The notes under the pieces are model-generated. The model was not told the DNA's origin. It searched no databases and worked only from the letters and a program-made list of their open reading frames with translations. The translations under genes and the position numbers were made by a program. Shown here in pieces: positions 1-12,677 of a stretch of DNA of 64,000 bases (within the stretch, counting starts at the first letter, position 1; each line of letters starts with the position of its first letter). Source of the stretch: Bacillus sp. AZ43 (GTDB lineage Bacteria; Actinomycetota; Actinomycetes; Mycobacteriales; Geodermatophilaceae); contig SPQJ01000009.1 of assembly GCA_004570425.1 (NCBI GenBank), forward strand, positions 43,403-107,402. Direction: 5' to 3'.

Positions 1-321
<321 letters not shown>

Positions 322-396
322 ACAGGCCGTCGACCACACTGCTGCGTGGTCGGGCGATCCGCGGTCCCGTGGCGCCCCGCTGGTAGCGTTCGGCCA

Positions 397-3405
<3,009 letters not shown>

Positions 3406-3430
3406 CGGCGTCGGGTGGCAGGGTGTCGGC

Positions 3431-4012
3431 ATGGACCAGAAGGCCGACCTCCGGCGCTACCTGCAGGCCGCCCGCGACGCCGTGCTCTGGAAGCTCGACG
3501 GGCTCTCGGAGTACGACGCGCGCCGGCCGATGACCCCGACCGGCACCAACCTGCTGGGCCTCGTGAAGCACCTGGCGTATGTCGAGCTCGGCTACTTCGG
3601 CGTGACCTTCGGGCGGCCGGTGGAGGAGGCGCGTGCCTGGGTCGAGGACGACGGCGCGATCCCGAACTGGGACATGTGGGCCACCGCCGAGGAGAGCCGG
3701 GACGACGTCGTCGCCGGCTACCGCCGGGCCTGGGAGCACGCCGACGCGACCGTCGCGACGCTGCCCCTGGATGCCGTCGGGAGCGTCCCGTGGTGGCGGC
3801 CCGGGAGCCGCGAGGTGACGCTCCACCAGGTCCTCGTGCACGTCATCGCCGAGACCGACCGGCATGCCGGTCACGCGGACGTCGTGCGGGAGCTGATCGA
3901 CGGGTCGGCCGGGGTGCGGGCGGGCGGGAGCAACCTGCCCGACGTCGAGCCGGGCTGGTGGGCCGGCTACCGCGACCGCCTGGAGCAGGTGGCCGGCCGG
4001 TTCCGCGGCTAG
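3431..4012 (+). CDS. DinB/DUF664 family protein (mycothiol-transferase-like)
   Basis: 193 aa. The sequence resembles the DUF664 branch of the DinB four-helix fold: an N-terminal helix with RRYLQAARDAVLWKLDGLSEY, then NLLGLVKHLAYVELGYFGVTF carrying the first metal-ligand His, and a distal HVIAETDRHAGHADVVRELIDG with the other two expected His positions. Family members are thiol-dependent transferases or proteins of unknown substrate, often tied to mycothiol in actinobacteria. It follows gcvP by 25 bp and may be co-transcribed, but no functional link is evident. Its stop overlaps the stop of the convergent 4009-4212 gene by 4 bp. Substrate unknown. Confidence 0.8.
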   Translation: MDQKADLRRYLQAARDAVLWKLDGLSEYDARRPMTPTGTNLLGLVKHLAYVELGYFGVTFGRPVEEARAWVEDDGAIPNWDMWATAEESRDDVVAGYRRAWEHADATVATLPLDAVGSVPWWRPGSREVTLHQVLVHVIAETDRHAGHADVVRELIDGSAGVRAGGSNLPDVEPGWWAGYRDRLEQVAGRFRG

Positions 4013-4212
4013 GCCTGGACGAGCTCGGGGGCCAGCCAGACGTGGTGGTCGCGGACGGCGCTGCCGTCGGGGAGCAGCTCGCCGTCGTCGTCGAACAGGA
4101 CGACGCCGTTGCACAGCAGGCTCCAGCCCTGCTCGGGGTGGCTGCTGACCACGGCGGCGAGGTCGCGGGCCTCGCTGGTGGCGTCGGGGCAGGGAGTGGC
4201 GTGGTGGCACAT
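4009..4212 (-). CDS. DUF5999 family small protein
   Basis: 67 aa. MCHHATPCPDA at the start and HPEQGWSLLCNGVVLFDDDGELLPDG in the middle match, from memory, the DUF5999 family of small actinobacterial proteins. The CxH...C arrangement at the N terminus could bind a metal. Function is unknown. It is transcribed towards the DUF664 gene, overlapping its end by 4 bp. About 110 bp upstream of its start is a 22-bp near-palindrome (4320-4341) that could be its operator. Confidence 0.75.
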   Translation of the reverse strand: MCHHATPCPDATSEARDLAAVVSSHPEQGWSLLCNGVVLFDDDGELLPDGSAVRDHHVWLAPELVQA

Positions 4213-4319
4213 GGCAGGTCCTCTGGTCCGTGAGCAAGGAGCGCCGGTCCGGGGTTACGTACCGTGCTCGTCTGATCACTCAGTTCGGCAAGTCTGCGCG
4301 TCCACTGAAGGACCGGGGA

Positions 4320-4341
4320 GTGATCTGGATCACCAGATCAC
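4320..4341. promoter_or_regulatory. 22-bp inverted repeat, possible operator
   Basis: GTGATCTGG and CCAGATCAC form perfect 9-bp arms around ATCA. It lies in the 204-bp gap between the start of the DUF5999 gene (4212, minus) and the end of coaA (4417, minus). There is no T-run, so it looks more like a dimeric repressor site than an intrinsic terminator, though a weak coaA terminator is possible. A further GATCAC lies at 4274-4279. Confidence 0.45.
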
Positions 4342-4416
4342 CCGAAGGAGTCGGCACTTCCTGCCATGGCCGGGCGCCGTCCGGCGTGTGCGCCCAGGTG
4401 GGCGCGGCGTGTCGCG

Positions 4417-5379
4417 TCAGAGCTTGCGGAGCAGCACCCGGCGCACCGAGTGGTCGGCCGCCTTCTGCAGCACCAGCCGCGCCCGCGACCGGGTCGGGGC
4501 GATGTTCTGCCGCAGGTTCGGGCCGTTGACCGCCGACCAGATGCCCATCGCCGTCTCCTGCGCCTGGTCGTCGGTCAGGTCGGCGAACCGGTGGAAGTAG
4601 GCGGTGGTGTCCTGGAAGGCGGTGCGGCGCAGGGCCAGGAACCGCTCGACGTACCACCGCTGGATGTCGCCCTCGGCGGCGTCGACGTAGACGGAGAAGT
4701 CGAAGAAGTCCGACAGGAAGACCTCGGGCGTCGTGCCGTCGCTGCGGCTGCCGGCCTGCAGGACGTTGAGCCCCTCCAGCACCAGGATGTCGGGGCGGTC
4801 CACGGCCTGCCGGGCGCCGGGGACGATGTCGTAGCTCTGGTGGTCGTACACCGGGGCGAACACCTCCTCGCGGCCGGACTTCACGTCGGCGAGGAAACGC
4901 ACCAGGGCCCGCCGGTCGTAGCTCTCCGGGAAGCCCTTGCGCCCCATCAGCCCCCGGGCCTCGAGGACGGCGTTCGGCAGCAGGAACCCGTCGGTGGTCA
5001 CCAGGTCCACCCGGGGCGAGCCGGGGGCGGCCGCGAGCAGCCGCTGCAGCAGCCGGGACGTCGTGCTCTTCCCGACGGCGACGCTGCCGGCCACCGCGAT
5101 GACGAACGGCACCTTGGCCGTGGTGTCGCCGAGGAACTCGCTCTGCGCGGCCCACAGGCGCCGGCTGGCCGCCACGTGCAGGTCCAGCAGCTCGGCCAGC
5201 GGGAGGTAGACGCTGGCCACCTCGTCGAGGTCGATCCGGTCGCCGAGCGTGGCCAGCTCGCGCAGCTCGGCCTCGTCGAGCGGCAGCCGCGAGCCCGCCG
5301 CGAGCGCACGCCACGAGGCGCGGTCGAACACCGCGTAGGGCGAGATGGAGGTGCGCGTACCGGACGTCACGGCGACCAT
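4417..5379 (-). CDS. coaA: Type I pantothenate kinase
   Basis: Phosphorylates pantothenate with ATP, the first and usually controlling step of coenzyme A synthesis. With the ATG at 5379 the product is 320 aa, close to the bacterial CoaA norm. Visible features are SPYAVF near the N terminus, the P-loop [42 protein letters not shown] and the C-terminal [21 protein letters not shown]. An in-frame start at 5418 would add 13 residues ([13 protein letters not shown]) without family support, so I prefer 5379. It stands alone, divergent from the GNAT gene at 5471. Confidence 0.95.
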   Translation of the reverse strand: MVAVTSGTRTSISPYAVFDRASWRALAAGSRLPLDEAELRELATLGDRIDLDEVASVYLPLAELLDLHVAASRRLWAAQSEFLGDTTAKVPFVIAVAGSVAVGKSTTSRLLQRLLAAAPGSPRVDLVTTDGFLLPNAVLEARGLMGRKGFPESYDRRALVRFLADVKSGREEVFAPVYDHQSYDIVPGARQAVDRPDILVLEGLNVLQAGSRSDGTTPEVFLSDFFDFSVYVDAAEGDIQRWYVERFLALRRTAFQDTTAYFHRFADLTDDQAQETAMGIWSAVNGPNLRQNIAPTRSRARLVLQKAADHSVRRVLLRKL

Positions 5380-5470
5380 CGTGCCGTCCGCCGGGTGCGG
5401 GCACTCCCTCCGGGTCACCCGGGCGGGTGGGGGAGGGGTCCTCGGCCCCGCACGCGTCTAGGGTCGGCGT

Positions 5471-6283
5471 GTGCCGACCCGTCCGGGGCTGCTCGAGTGC
5501 ATCGAGCGCTATCACGCCGCCGCCCCGCTGCCGGACGCCCCGGTCACCGCGGTGGGCGCCCTCGACGTCCCGATCGGCGACCCGGCCTGGCCCTACCCGG
5601 CGCGGCCCCGGACCGGCGCCGGCCGCGTGACGACCGACGACGTCCGCGCCGCCGTCGCGCTCCAGCAGGAGGCCGGCCTCCCCGCCGCCCTGGAGTGGGT
5701 CCCCGAGTGCTCGCCGGGGACCGCCACCGCCGCCCGCGCCGCCGGTCTCACGGTGGAGGAGCTGCCGCTGCTGGTCGCCGTCGACCCGGTGGAGCTGCTG
5801 CTCCCGGCCGGCGTGCGGCTCTACGTCGTCGGTGCCGACGACCCCGAGCTGCCCCGCTACCAGCGGGTGGCCGCCACCGCCTTCGCCCACCCGGGCGGCC
5901 CGGCCGACGTCCACGACGTCCCGCTCGACACCTCACCGGAGGCCCGGGCCCGGACCGCCGCGCTCCGGGAGCGGATCGCGTCGGGGCGCACCGTGATGAT
6001 GGTCGCCGTGGAGGACGGGCGGCCGGTCGCCGTCGGCTCGCACCAGCCGGTCGACATCGGTGGCGCGGAGGTCAGCGAGGTCGTGGGCGTCGCCACGCTG
6101 CCCCGGCTGCGCGGCCGCGGGCTCGGCGCCGGCATCGCCTCGGCGCTGGCCGCCCACGCCACCGAGACCGCCGACATGGTGTTCCTCGCGGCGGGGGACG
6201 ACGACGTCGCCCGGGTGTACGAGCGGGTCGGGTTCGCCCGCCTCGCCACGACGGCGGTCGCCGACCTGCGCCCGGTCGACTGA
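5471..6283 (+). CDS. GNAT-family N-acetyltransferase
   Basis: 270 aa. The C-terminal half carries the acetyl-CoA binding signature VVGVATLPRLRGRGLGAGIASALAAHA (motif A) followed by FLAAGDDDVARVYERVGFARLATT. The N-terminal 120 residues are less conserved and resemble two-domain actinobacterial GNATs. GTG 5471 is supported by a TAGGGT -10 box at 5459-5464, 6 nt upstream, suggesting a leaderless mRNA. The acceptor is unknown. The gene is isolated between coaA (divergent) and a convergent hydrolase. Confidence 0.85.
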   Translation: MPTRPGLLECIERYHAAAPLPDAPVTAVGALDVPIGDPAWPYPARPRTGAGRVTTDDVRAAVALQQEAGLPAALEWVPECSPGTATAARAAGLTVEELPLLVAVDPVELLLPAGVRLYVVGADDPELPRYQRVAATAFAHPGGPADVHDVPLDTSPEARARTAALRERIASGRTVMMVAVEDGRPVAVGSHQPVDIGGAEVSEVVGVATLPRLRGRGLGAGIASALAAHATETADMVFLAAGDDDVARVYERVGFARLATTAVADLRPVD

Positions 6284-6289
6284 CCCTCC

Positions 6290-7192
6290 TCAGTGCGGGG
6301 GCGGCGGCGGGAGGGCCGCGGCCGCCGCGGTGAGCGCCGCCCGGGCCTGCTCGTAGCCGACCGCCCGCGGCACCTCGCTGAGCAGGACGACGACGCGGCG
6401 ACCCACCACGCCCACCGAGTGCAGGTGCCGGGCCCCGTCGACGCAGCACATCCAGCCCTGCTTGACCGCCGTCCGCGGGGGAGCGGTGCCGAACAGCCCG
6501 AACCGCTGGTCGAACCCGTCGGCGGCGACGCCGTCGGCCGACCGCATCCAGCCCAGCAGCGTCGCGGCGTCGTCGGGGTGCGCGGCCACGGGCAGCAGGG
6601 AGAGGAACCGGGCGAGGTCCCGCGCCGTGGTCACCGTCTGGCCCCACTGACCGGGCACGACCGGGGGAGCGGTGCCGGTCAGCCCGTACCGGCGGGCCAC
6701 GTCGGTCACCATCCGGCCACCGCCGTGGCGGACCCACAGCGCGGAGGCGGCCGGGTCGTCCGACCGGCGGATCATGGCCTCGAGCAGGGCCGGGTCGTCG
6801 GGCCGCAGCGCGAGCACCCCCGCGCGGGCGCGCCGCAGGACGTCCTCGGCCACGAAGAGCTTGACCATCGAGGCGGCCGGGAACGCCCGGTCGGCCGCCG
6901 CGTTGCCCGCCGTCGCGCGGGCGAGCCGCGCGCTGCGCGCCTCGGCGGCGCGGATCGAGGCCGCGACGACGTCCTGCTGCCGGGCGACCGCGACGGCGAG
7001 CGTGCCCACCGGCGGGTACGCCGAGGCCGCGGCCGCGAGCAGCTCGGCCGGCGGCGGGCCGCCCGCGGCGGCCCGCCGGTCCGGAGCGAGGAGCACCTCG
7101 GCCAGCAGCAGGGCGAACAGGGTCAGGGGGAGGAGCACCCGCCGGGGGCCGGGAGGGCCGTGCCGGCGGCGGGGCGCGGCCACCGTCGCCAT
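6290..7192 (-). CDS. Exported or membrane-anchored serine hydrolase (class A beta-lactamase-like fold)
   Basis: 300 aa. An N-terminal hydrophobic stretch (about residues 18-37, VLLPLTLFALLLAEVLLAP) is a signal peptide or anchor. The penicillin-recognising motifs are present in altered form: SMVK (SxxK nucleophile and general base), SDD in place of SDN, and KQGW in place of KTG. QTVTTARDLARFLSLL is typical of this group. The altered third motif argues against an efficient beta-lactamase; a D,D-peptidase or esterase-like role in the cell wall is equally possible. Its 3' end is convergent with the GNAT gene. Confidence 0.8.
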   Translation of the reverse strand: MATVAAPRRRHGPPGPRRVLLPLTLFALLLAEVLLAPDRRAAAGGPPPAELLAAAASAYPPVGTLAVAVARQQDVVAASIRAAEARSARLARATAGNAAADRAFPAASMVKLFVAEDVLRRARAGVLALRPDDPALLEAMIRRSDDPAASALWVRHGGGRMVTDVARRYGLTGTAPPVVPGQWGQTVTTARDLARFLSLLPVAAHPDDAATLLGWMRSADGVAADGFDQRFGLFGTAPPRTAVKQGWMCCVDGARHLHSVGVVGRRVVVLLSEVPRAVGYEQARAALTAAAAALPPPPPH

Positions 7193-7265
7193 GCGGCCAT
7201 GGTCCCCCCGGCCCGGCCGCCCTGCAGGGGCCCGCCGCGAGTGGTGGGGGGCAGCGGGTCCTCCC

Positions 7266-7811
7266 TCAGTCCTCCTCGTAGGTGACGACCAGGGTGGCGC
7301 GGGCCAGGGTGTGGAAGAAGAGGTTGAAGCCGAGCACGGCCGGCGTGGTGTCCGCGGTGACGTCGAGGGACTCGGTGTCGACGGCGTGCACCACGACGAA
7401 GTAGCGGTGCGGCCCGTGCCCCGACGGGGGAGCCGCGCCGACGTAGCCGGCGAAGCCGCCGTCGTTGCGCAGCTGCACGGCGCCCGGGGGCAGCTGGGGG
7501 GCGTCCTTGTCGCCGGCGCCGGAGGGCAGCTCGGTCACCGACGCCGGGATGTTGGCCACCGCCCAGTGCCAGAAGCCGCTGGCCGTGGGGGCGTCCGGGT
7601 CGTAGACGGTCACCGCGAAGCTCTTCGTCCCCTCGGGGAAGCCCGACCACGACAGCTGCGGGGAGCGGTCCTCGCCGCCGGCGCCCATGACGCCGCTGAC
7701 GTGCGGCATCGGCAGCACCTCGCCGTCGGCGACGTCGGTGCTGGTGACGGTGAAGCTCGGCACCTGCGGCAGGTGCTCGTAGGGGTCGTAGGACAGCGGC
7801 CGGTCGGCCAT
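7266..7811 (-). CDS. YbhB/YbcL family Raf-kinase-inhibitor-like (PEBP) protein
   Basis: 181 aa. The phosphatidylethanolamine-binding-protein fold is recognised from [38 protein letters not shown] and [22 protein letters not shown], which include the DPDxP and GxHR ligand-pocket motifs. The physiological ligand in bacteria is unknown. ATG 7811 is preferred over GTG 7820 because GAGGAG sits 8 nt upstream of the ATG, whereas it would overlap the GTG. Single gene, divergent from the phosphorylase pair at 7967. Confidence 0.93.
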   Translation of the reverse strand: MADRPLSYDPYEHLPQVPSFTVTSTDVADGEVLPMPHVSGVMGAGGEDRSPQLSWSGFPEGTKSFAVTVYDPDAPTASGFWHWAVANIPASVTELPSGAGDKDAPQLPPGAVQLRNDGGFAGYVGAAPPSGHGPHRYFVVVHAVDTESLDVTADTTPAVLGFNLFFHTLARATLVVTYEED

Positions 7812-7966
7812 CGCGGGCACTCCTCGTCTCGGACGGGCACGGGCGGGAGCGCGGCGGCCCCCGCGCCGACCCTAGGCAGGGCCGGTGCGGGCCGCCCGTC
7901 GGTCGCGACACACGACCGCAGCGCGCTCGACACGTGCGGGCGGCTTTCCGCCGGTAGCGTCGGTCC

Positions 7967-8713
7967 GTGTCAGCACCCGGCCCGCTGGGCCTCCCGGACT
8001 CCGTGCGCGCGTGCCTGTTCGACCTCGACGGCGTCCTGACCCGGACGGCGACCGTGCACTTCGCCGCCTGGAAGCGGACCTTCGACGAGTTCCTGCAGCG
8101 GTTCGACCCGCAGCAACCCGAGTTCGGCCAGGCCGACTACAACCGGTACGTCGACGGCAAGCACCGCGCCGACGGGGTGCGCGGGTTCCTCGCCAGCCGC
8201 GGCATCACGCTGCCCGAGGGCGGGCCGGACGACGCGCCCGACGCCGCCACGGTCGCCGCGATCGCGACGCGCAAGAACGAGATGGTGCTGCGCGAGCTCG
8301 ACGAGCACGGCGTGGAGGTCTACCCCGGATCGGTCGACTACCTGCGCGCGGTCAAGGAGGCGGGCCTGGCGACGGCCGTCGTCACGGCCTCGGCCAACGG
8401 CGAGAAGGTCATGGCGGCCGGCGGATTCGCCGATCTCATCGACGTGCGCATCGACGGTGTGGTGGCGGCCCGGGACGGGCTGCGCGGGAAGCCCGAGCCC
8501 GACACGTTCCTGGCGGGGGCCCGCGCGCTGGGGGCGGCGCCCGCGGAGGCCGTCGTCTACGAGGACGCGCTGTCCGGGGTCGCGGCCGGCCGGGCCGGGG
8601 GCTTCGGGTACGTCGTGGGCGTCGACCGCGTCGGGCAGGCCGACGCCCTGGCGGCCGCCGGTGCCGACGTCGTCGTCCAGGACCTGTCGGAGCTCCTGGG
8701 GGAGCGGGCATGA
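7967..8713 (+). CDS. HAD-family beta-phosphoglucomutase-like hydrolase
   Basis: 248 aa. The HAD nucleophile motif FDLDGVLT is near residue 18; VTASANGEKV (motif II), GKPEPDTFL (motif III Lys) and VVYEDALSGVAAGRAG (motif IV) follow. In this family the enzyme interconverts beta-glucose-1-phosphate and glucose-6-phosphate. The ATGA overlap with the downstream GH65 phosphorylase, and the equivalent Rv3400/Rv3401 pair in M. tuberculosis, support a disaccharide phosphorolysis route. GTG 7967 has a TAGCGT -10 box at 7955-7960, 6 nt upstream (leaderless). Confidence 0.93.
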   Translation: MSAPGPLGLPDSVRACLFDLDGVLTRTATVHFAAWKRTFDEFLQRFDPQQPEFGQADYNRYVDGKHRADGVRGFLASRGITLPEGGPDDAPDAATVAAIATRKNEMVLRELDEHGVEVYPGSVDYLRAVKEAGLATAVVTASANGEKVMAAGGFADLIDVRIDGVVAARDGLRGKPEPDTFLAGARALGAAPAEAVVYEDALSGVAAGRAGGFGYVVGVDRVGQADALAAAGADVVVQDLSELLGERA

Positions 8714-11118
8714 CCGAGGGCCGCGCGACCTTCCCCATCGAGCCGTGGTCCCTGACCGAGATCGGGCTGGACCACGAGTCGCTCGGCGTGCACGAGTCGG
8801 TGTTCGCGCTGGCCAACGGCCACATCGGCATGCGCGGGTCGTTCGAGGAGGGGGAGCCGGTCGTCGTTCCCGGCACCTACCTCAACGGCTTCTTCGAGGA
8901 GCGGCCGCTGCCCTACGCCGAGGCCGGGTACGGCTTCCCCGAGCAGGGCCAGACGATGGTGAACGTCACCGACGGCAAGCTCATCCGGCTGCTGGTGAAG
9001 GACTCACCGCTGGACCTCAACTACGGCGAGATCATCGACCACCGGCGGACGCTCGACCTGCGCGCCGGCGTGCTGCGCCGGTCGACGGAGTGGCGGTCGC
9101 CGGGTGGCCGCACGGTGCGGGTCACCAGCACCCGGCTGGTGTCGCTGGCCCGGCGGTCGATCGCGGCCATCGAGTACAACGTCGAGGTCACCGACGACCT
9201 GGGCGACCTCTACGTCGCGCTGCAGTCGGACCTCCTGGCCAACGAGGACGTCGACACCGACGAGGGCGACCCGCGCGCGGCGGCGCTCCTGGCCCGGCCG
9301 CTGCAGTCGGAGCTGGCTGTAGGCCGCGGCCGGCGCGCGGTGCTGGTGCACCGGACCCGCCGCAGCCACCTGCGGCTGGCCGCCGGCATGGACCACGTCA
9401 TCGAGATTCCCGACAGCAGCACGGAGGACATCGAGGCCAGCGGTGACCTGGCCCGCTACACGCTGGCCGCCCGCATCCCGCCGGGCGGGTCGCTGAAGCT
9501 GGTCAAGTTCCTGGCCTACGGCTGGTCCTCCCGCCGGTCGAGCCCGGCGCTGCGCGACCAGGTGGAGGCGGCGCTGGCCACGGCCAAGCTGGCCGGGTGG
9601 GAGCGGCTGCTGCGCGAGCAGCGCGAGCTGCTCGACCAGCACTGGGACGAGGCCGACGTCGAGATCGAGGGCGACGACGAGCTGCAGCAGGCCGTCCGGG
9701 TGGGGATGTTCCACGTCCTGCAGGCCGGGCTGCGCGGCGAGCGCCAGCCGATCCCGGCCAAGGGCCTGACCGGGCCCGGGTACGACGGGCACACCTTCTG
9801 GGACACCGAGGCCTACGTCCTGCCGGTGCTCACCTACACCGCGCCGCACGCCGTCCGCGACGCGCTGCGGTGGCGGCACTCGACCCTGGAGATGGCGCGC
9901 GAGCGGGCGCGGGTGCTGGGCCGCCGGGGCGCGGCGTTCCCGTGGCGGACCATCCGCGGCGAGGAGACGTCGGGCTACTGGCCGGCGGGAACGGCGGCCT
10001 TCCACATCAACGCCGACATCGCCGACGCCGTCGTCCGCTACTGGAACGCGACCCTCGACGACGACTTCGACCGGGACTTCGGCGCGGAGCTGCTCATCGA
10101 GACCGCGCGCCTCTGGGCGTCGCTGGGGCACTTCGACGCCGAGCACGGGTTCCGCATCGACGGCGTCACCGGGCCGGACGAGTACACCGCCGTCGTCGAC
10201 AACAACGTCTTCACCAACCTCATGGCGCAGCGCAACCTGCGCGAGGCGGCCGAGGCGGTCAAGCGGCAGCCCGACGTCGCCGGCCGGCTCGACGTCTCCG
10301 CCGACGAGGTGGAGACCTGGCTGCGGGCCGCGGCGCTGATGGCCGTGCCGTACGACACCCAGCGCGGCGTGCACATGCAGTCCGACGCGTTCACCCACCA
10401 CGAGGAGTGGGACTTCGCGAACACGCCCCAGGACAGCTACCCGCTGCTGCTGCACTACCCGTACTTCGAGATCTACCGCAAGCAGGTGATCAAGCAGGCC
10501 GACCTGGTGATGGCCCTGCACCTGCGCGGCGACGCCTTCACGCTCGAGGAGAAGATCGCCAACTTCGCGTACTACGAGGCGCGGACCACCCGCGACTCGT
10601 CGCTGTCGGCCAGCCAGCAGGCGGTCGTGGCGGCCGAGACCGGGCACCTGCAGCTGGCCTACGACTACTGGGCCGAGGCGGCGCTCACCGACCTGCAGAA
10701 CCTGCACCACAACTCCGGCCACGGGCTGCACATCGCCTCGCTGGCGGGCGGCTGGACGGTGGCGGTGGCCGGCTTCGGCGGGCTGCGCGACCACAACGGC
10801 GAGCTGACCTTCGGCCCGCGGCTGCCGGAGCGGATCACCCGCATGCGCTTCCGCGTCGTCTACCGCGGCCGCAAGCTGACCGTGACCGTCACGCACGAGT
10901 GCGCCACCTACCGGCTGGTGGAGGGGGAGCCGCTCGACATCCGCCACCACGGTCGCCAGGTCACCGTCGACCACGAGGACCTGGTGCTCGACATCCCGCC
11001 GGCGCCGCAGGTGGAGCCGGTCCGCCAGCCGGTCGGCTGCGAGCCGCGGCGGCGGACCCGTCCGGGCACACCCCCGCAGGAGCACCGGACGGCGAAGGAC
11101 TCCGAACGGCTCAGGTGA
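8710..11118 (+). CDS. Glycoside hydrolase family 65 disaccharide phosphorylase
   Basis: 802 aa, normal for GH65 (maltose, trehalose or kojibiose phosphorylases). It would cleave an alpha-linked glucobiose with phosphate to beta-glucose-1-phosphate, which the overlapping upstream HAD enzyme would convert to glucose-6-phosphate. The N-terminal beta-sandwich (LANGHIGMRGSFEEG) precedes an (alpha/alpha)6 barrel with TGPGYDGHTFWDTEAYVLP and the catalytic acid in GVTGPDEYT (Glu491). The start ATG 8710 overlaps the HAD stop (ATGA). The last 40 residues are a polar, Arg/Pro-rich tail. Which disaccharide is used cannot be read from sequence. Its 3' end overlaps the convergent M50 gene by 8 bp. Confidence 0.93.
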   Translation: MTEGRATFPIEPWSLTEIGLDHESLGVHESVFALANGHIGMRGSFEEGEPVVVPGTYLNGFFEERPLPYAEAGYGFPEQGQTMVNVTDGKLIRLLVKDSPLDLNYGEIIDHRRTLDLRAGVLRRSTEWRSPGGRTVRVTSTRLVSLARRSIAAIEYNVEVTDDLGDLYVALQSDLLANEDVDTDEGDPRAAALLARPLQSELAVGRGRRAVLVHRTRRSHLRLAAGMDHVIEIPDSSTEDIEASGDLARYTLAARIPPGGSLKLVKFLAYGWSSRRSSPALRDQVEAALATAKLAGWERLLREQRELLDQHWDEADVEIEGDDELQQAVRVGMFHVLQAGLRGERQPIPAKGLTGPGYDGHTFWDTEAYVLPVLTYTAPHAVRDALRWRHSTLEMARERARVLGRRGAAFPWRTIRGEETSGYWPAGTAAFHINADIADAVVRYWNATLDDDFDRDFGAELLIETARLWASLGHFDAEHGFRIDGVTGPDEYTAVVDNNVFTNLMAQRNLREAAEAVKRQPDVAGRLDVSADEVETWLRAAALMAVPYDTQRGVHMQSDAFTHHEEWDFANTPQDSYPLLLHYPYFEIYRKQVIKQADLVMALHLRGDAFTLEEKIANFAYYEARTTRDSSLSASQQAVVAAETGHLQLAYDYWAEAALTDLQNLHHNSGHGLHIASLAGGWTVAVAGFGGLRDHNGELTFGPRLPERITRMRFRVVYRGRKLTVTVTHECATYRLVEGEPLDIRHHGRQVTVDHEDLVLDIPPAPQVEPVRQPVGCEPRRRTRPGTPPQEHRTAKDSERLR

Positions 11119-11815
11119 GCAGCCAGCGGGCGCCGAGCACCAGCGCCCCGACGTCGACGACGAGGAACACCCCGACCCAGAACAGCGCCGGGAACGGCGT
11201 GAGCCGGGCCAGCTGGTCGGCGTCGGAGTCCGGTGCGCGCCGGGCGCGCCGCGAGCGCTGCAGCTCCAGCACCGTCCGGGGCGCGGCCAGGAGCAGGAAC
11301 CAGGTCGCGACGGCGGCGAACACGGCCTGCCCCTGCGGCGGCAGCCACCACGTCGCGGCGAACACGATCGCGCCGGTGACCAGCACCGACCACAGGCCGT
11401 ACCAGTTGCGGATCTGCACGAGCAGCAGCGCGAGCAGGGCCAGCAGCGCCCACAGCAGGCCGATCGCGTGCCCGGCGGACAGCAGCGCCGCCGCGCCGAG
11501 CCCGAAGAGCGCCGGGCCGGTGTAGCCCGCGGCGCAGGTGAGCACCATGCCCAGGCCCGTGGGCCTCCCGGCCGACACGGTCAGGCCCGACGTGTCGGAG
11601 TGCAGCCGGATGCCCGACAGCCGGCGTCCGGCGGCGAGGGCGACCAGCCCGTGCGCCCCCTCGTGGGCGATCGTCACCGCGTGCCGGGCCGGCCGCCACA
11701 GCGCGGGGGAGAGGACGAGGACCGCCGCCGCGAGGGCGCTGGCGAGGAGCAGCTCCAGCGGCAGGTCCGGGTGGGTGGCGGTGACCCGTGCCCAGAACCG
11801 GCCGACGACCTCCAC
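11111..11815 (-). CDS. M50 family membrane metallopeptidase-like protein
   Basis: 234 aa with about six hydrophobic segments. The zinc motif HEGAH (HExxH) lies in ARHAVTIAHEGAHGLVALAAG around residues 44-65, on the cytoplasmic end of an early membrane helix, and a later GYTGPALFG segment fits the second conserved region of M50B proteins. Family members are intramembrane proteases or degenerate relatives; substrate unknown. No PDZ domain is present. Encoded alone, convergent with the GH65 gene. Confidence 0.8.
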   Translation of the reverse strand: MEVVGRFWARVTATHPDLPLELLLASALAAAVLVLSPALWRPARHAVTIAHEGAHGLVALAAGRRLSGIRLHSDTSGLTVSAGRPTGLGMVLTCAAGYTGPALFGLGAAALLSAGHAIGLLWALLALLALLLVQIRNWYGLWSVLVTGAIVFAATWWLPPQGQAVFAAVATWFLLLAAPRTVLELQRSRRARRAPDSDADQLARLTPFPALFWVGVFLVVDVGALVLGARWLLT

Positions 11816-11864
11816 GCCCGCGAGTCAACCCCACGGACCCGGCAGCGCCCCGCAGCCGCGGCCG

Positions 11865-12656
11865 TCAGCGGTTCGTGCGGCGGCGGTAGGCCCAGGCGGC
11901 GAACGCGGTGCTGGCGACGAGCAGTCCCGTGCACCAGGCGGTGGCCAGCCAGCCGTTCGACCCGAGCGGGGCCCCGGTGAGCAGTCCGCGCACCGCCTCG
12001 ATGATGGGCGTGATCGGCTGGTGCTCCGAGATGGTCCGCAGCACGGTGGGCATCGTGTCGGTCGGCACGAAGGCGCTGCTCAGATACGGCACGAACAGCA
12101 TGAAGAAGGTCAGCCCGTTGGCCGACTGCACGCTCGAGGCCAGCGCCCCGAGCCCGGCGGAGAGCCAGGAGAGCGCCAGCACGTACAGCACGATCAGGCC
12201 GATGGCCGCCGCCCACTCGAGCGGGCCGGCGCTCGGGCGGAACCCCAGGGCGATCGCCGCGACGATGACGATGGCCGTCGCGAGGGCGTTGCGGGCCAGG
12301 CTGCCGACCACGTGGCCGGTGAGCACGGCGGCGCCGGCGATCGGCATGGAGCGCAGCCGGTCGACCATGCCGCTGGTCATGTCCGCGGCCACCGTGGGAG
12401 CGGTCGTGGCGGCGCCGAAGCCGACGCAGAGCAGCACGATGCCCGGGACGACGTAGTCGAGGTAGGGCCCGCCGGTGACGATCGCGCCACCGAAGACGTG
12501 CACGAACAGGAGCATCATCAGCAGCGGGAGCGCGATCGCCATGAGCAGGCTCTCGACGTCCCGGCGGGCGAGCCGGATGCTGCGCCCGATCAGGGTCAGG
12601 GTCTCGCCGAGGGCCGCGCCGGCGGGGCGGGCGGCCGGGGGAGCGGTGGTCGTCAT
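11865..12656 (-). CDS. ABC-2 type transporter permease (DrrB-like)
   Basis: 263 aa with six predicted membrane helices. Segments such as ALPLLMMLLFVHVFGGAI, YVVPGIVLLCVGFGAATTAPTVAADMTSGMVDRLRSMPI and LFVPYLSSAFVPTDTMP are characteristic of the DrrB family that forms the membrane half of daunorubicin-type and lipid exporters. The ATPase gene lies 21 bp upstream in the same operon. The substrate is unknown; a TetR gene facing the operon suggests drug-responsive control. Confidence 0.92.
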   Translation of the reverse strand: MTTTAPPAARPAGAALGETLTLIGRSIRLARRDVESLLMAIALPLLMMLLFVHVFGGAIVTGGPYLDYVVPGIVLLCVGFGAATTAPTVAADMTSGMVDRLRSMPIAGAAVLTGHVVGSLARNALATAIVIVAAIALGFRPSAGPLEWAAAIGLIVLYVLALSWLSAGLGALASSVQSANGLTFFMLFVPYLSSAFVPTDTMPTVLRTISEHQPITPIIEAVRGLLTGAPLGSNGWLATAWCTGLLVASTAFAAWAYRRRTNR

Positions 12657-12677
12657 CGCGGGTCCTCCGGGGGTCGA

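Noticed and set aside
322..396. Glycine riboswitch before gcvP
   Set aside because: Only 75 bp are available and the promoter lies 8 nt before the start, so there is no room for an aptamer.
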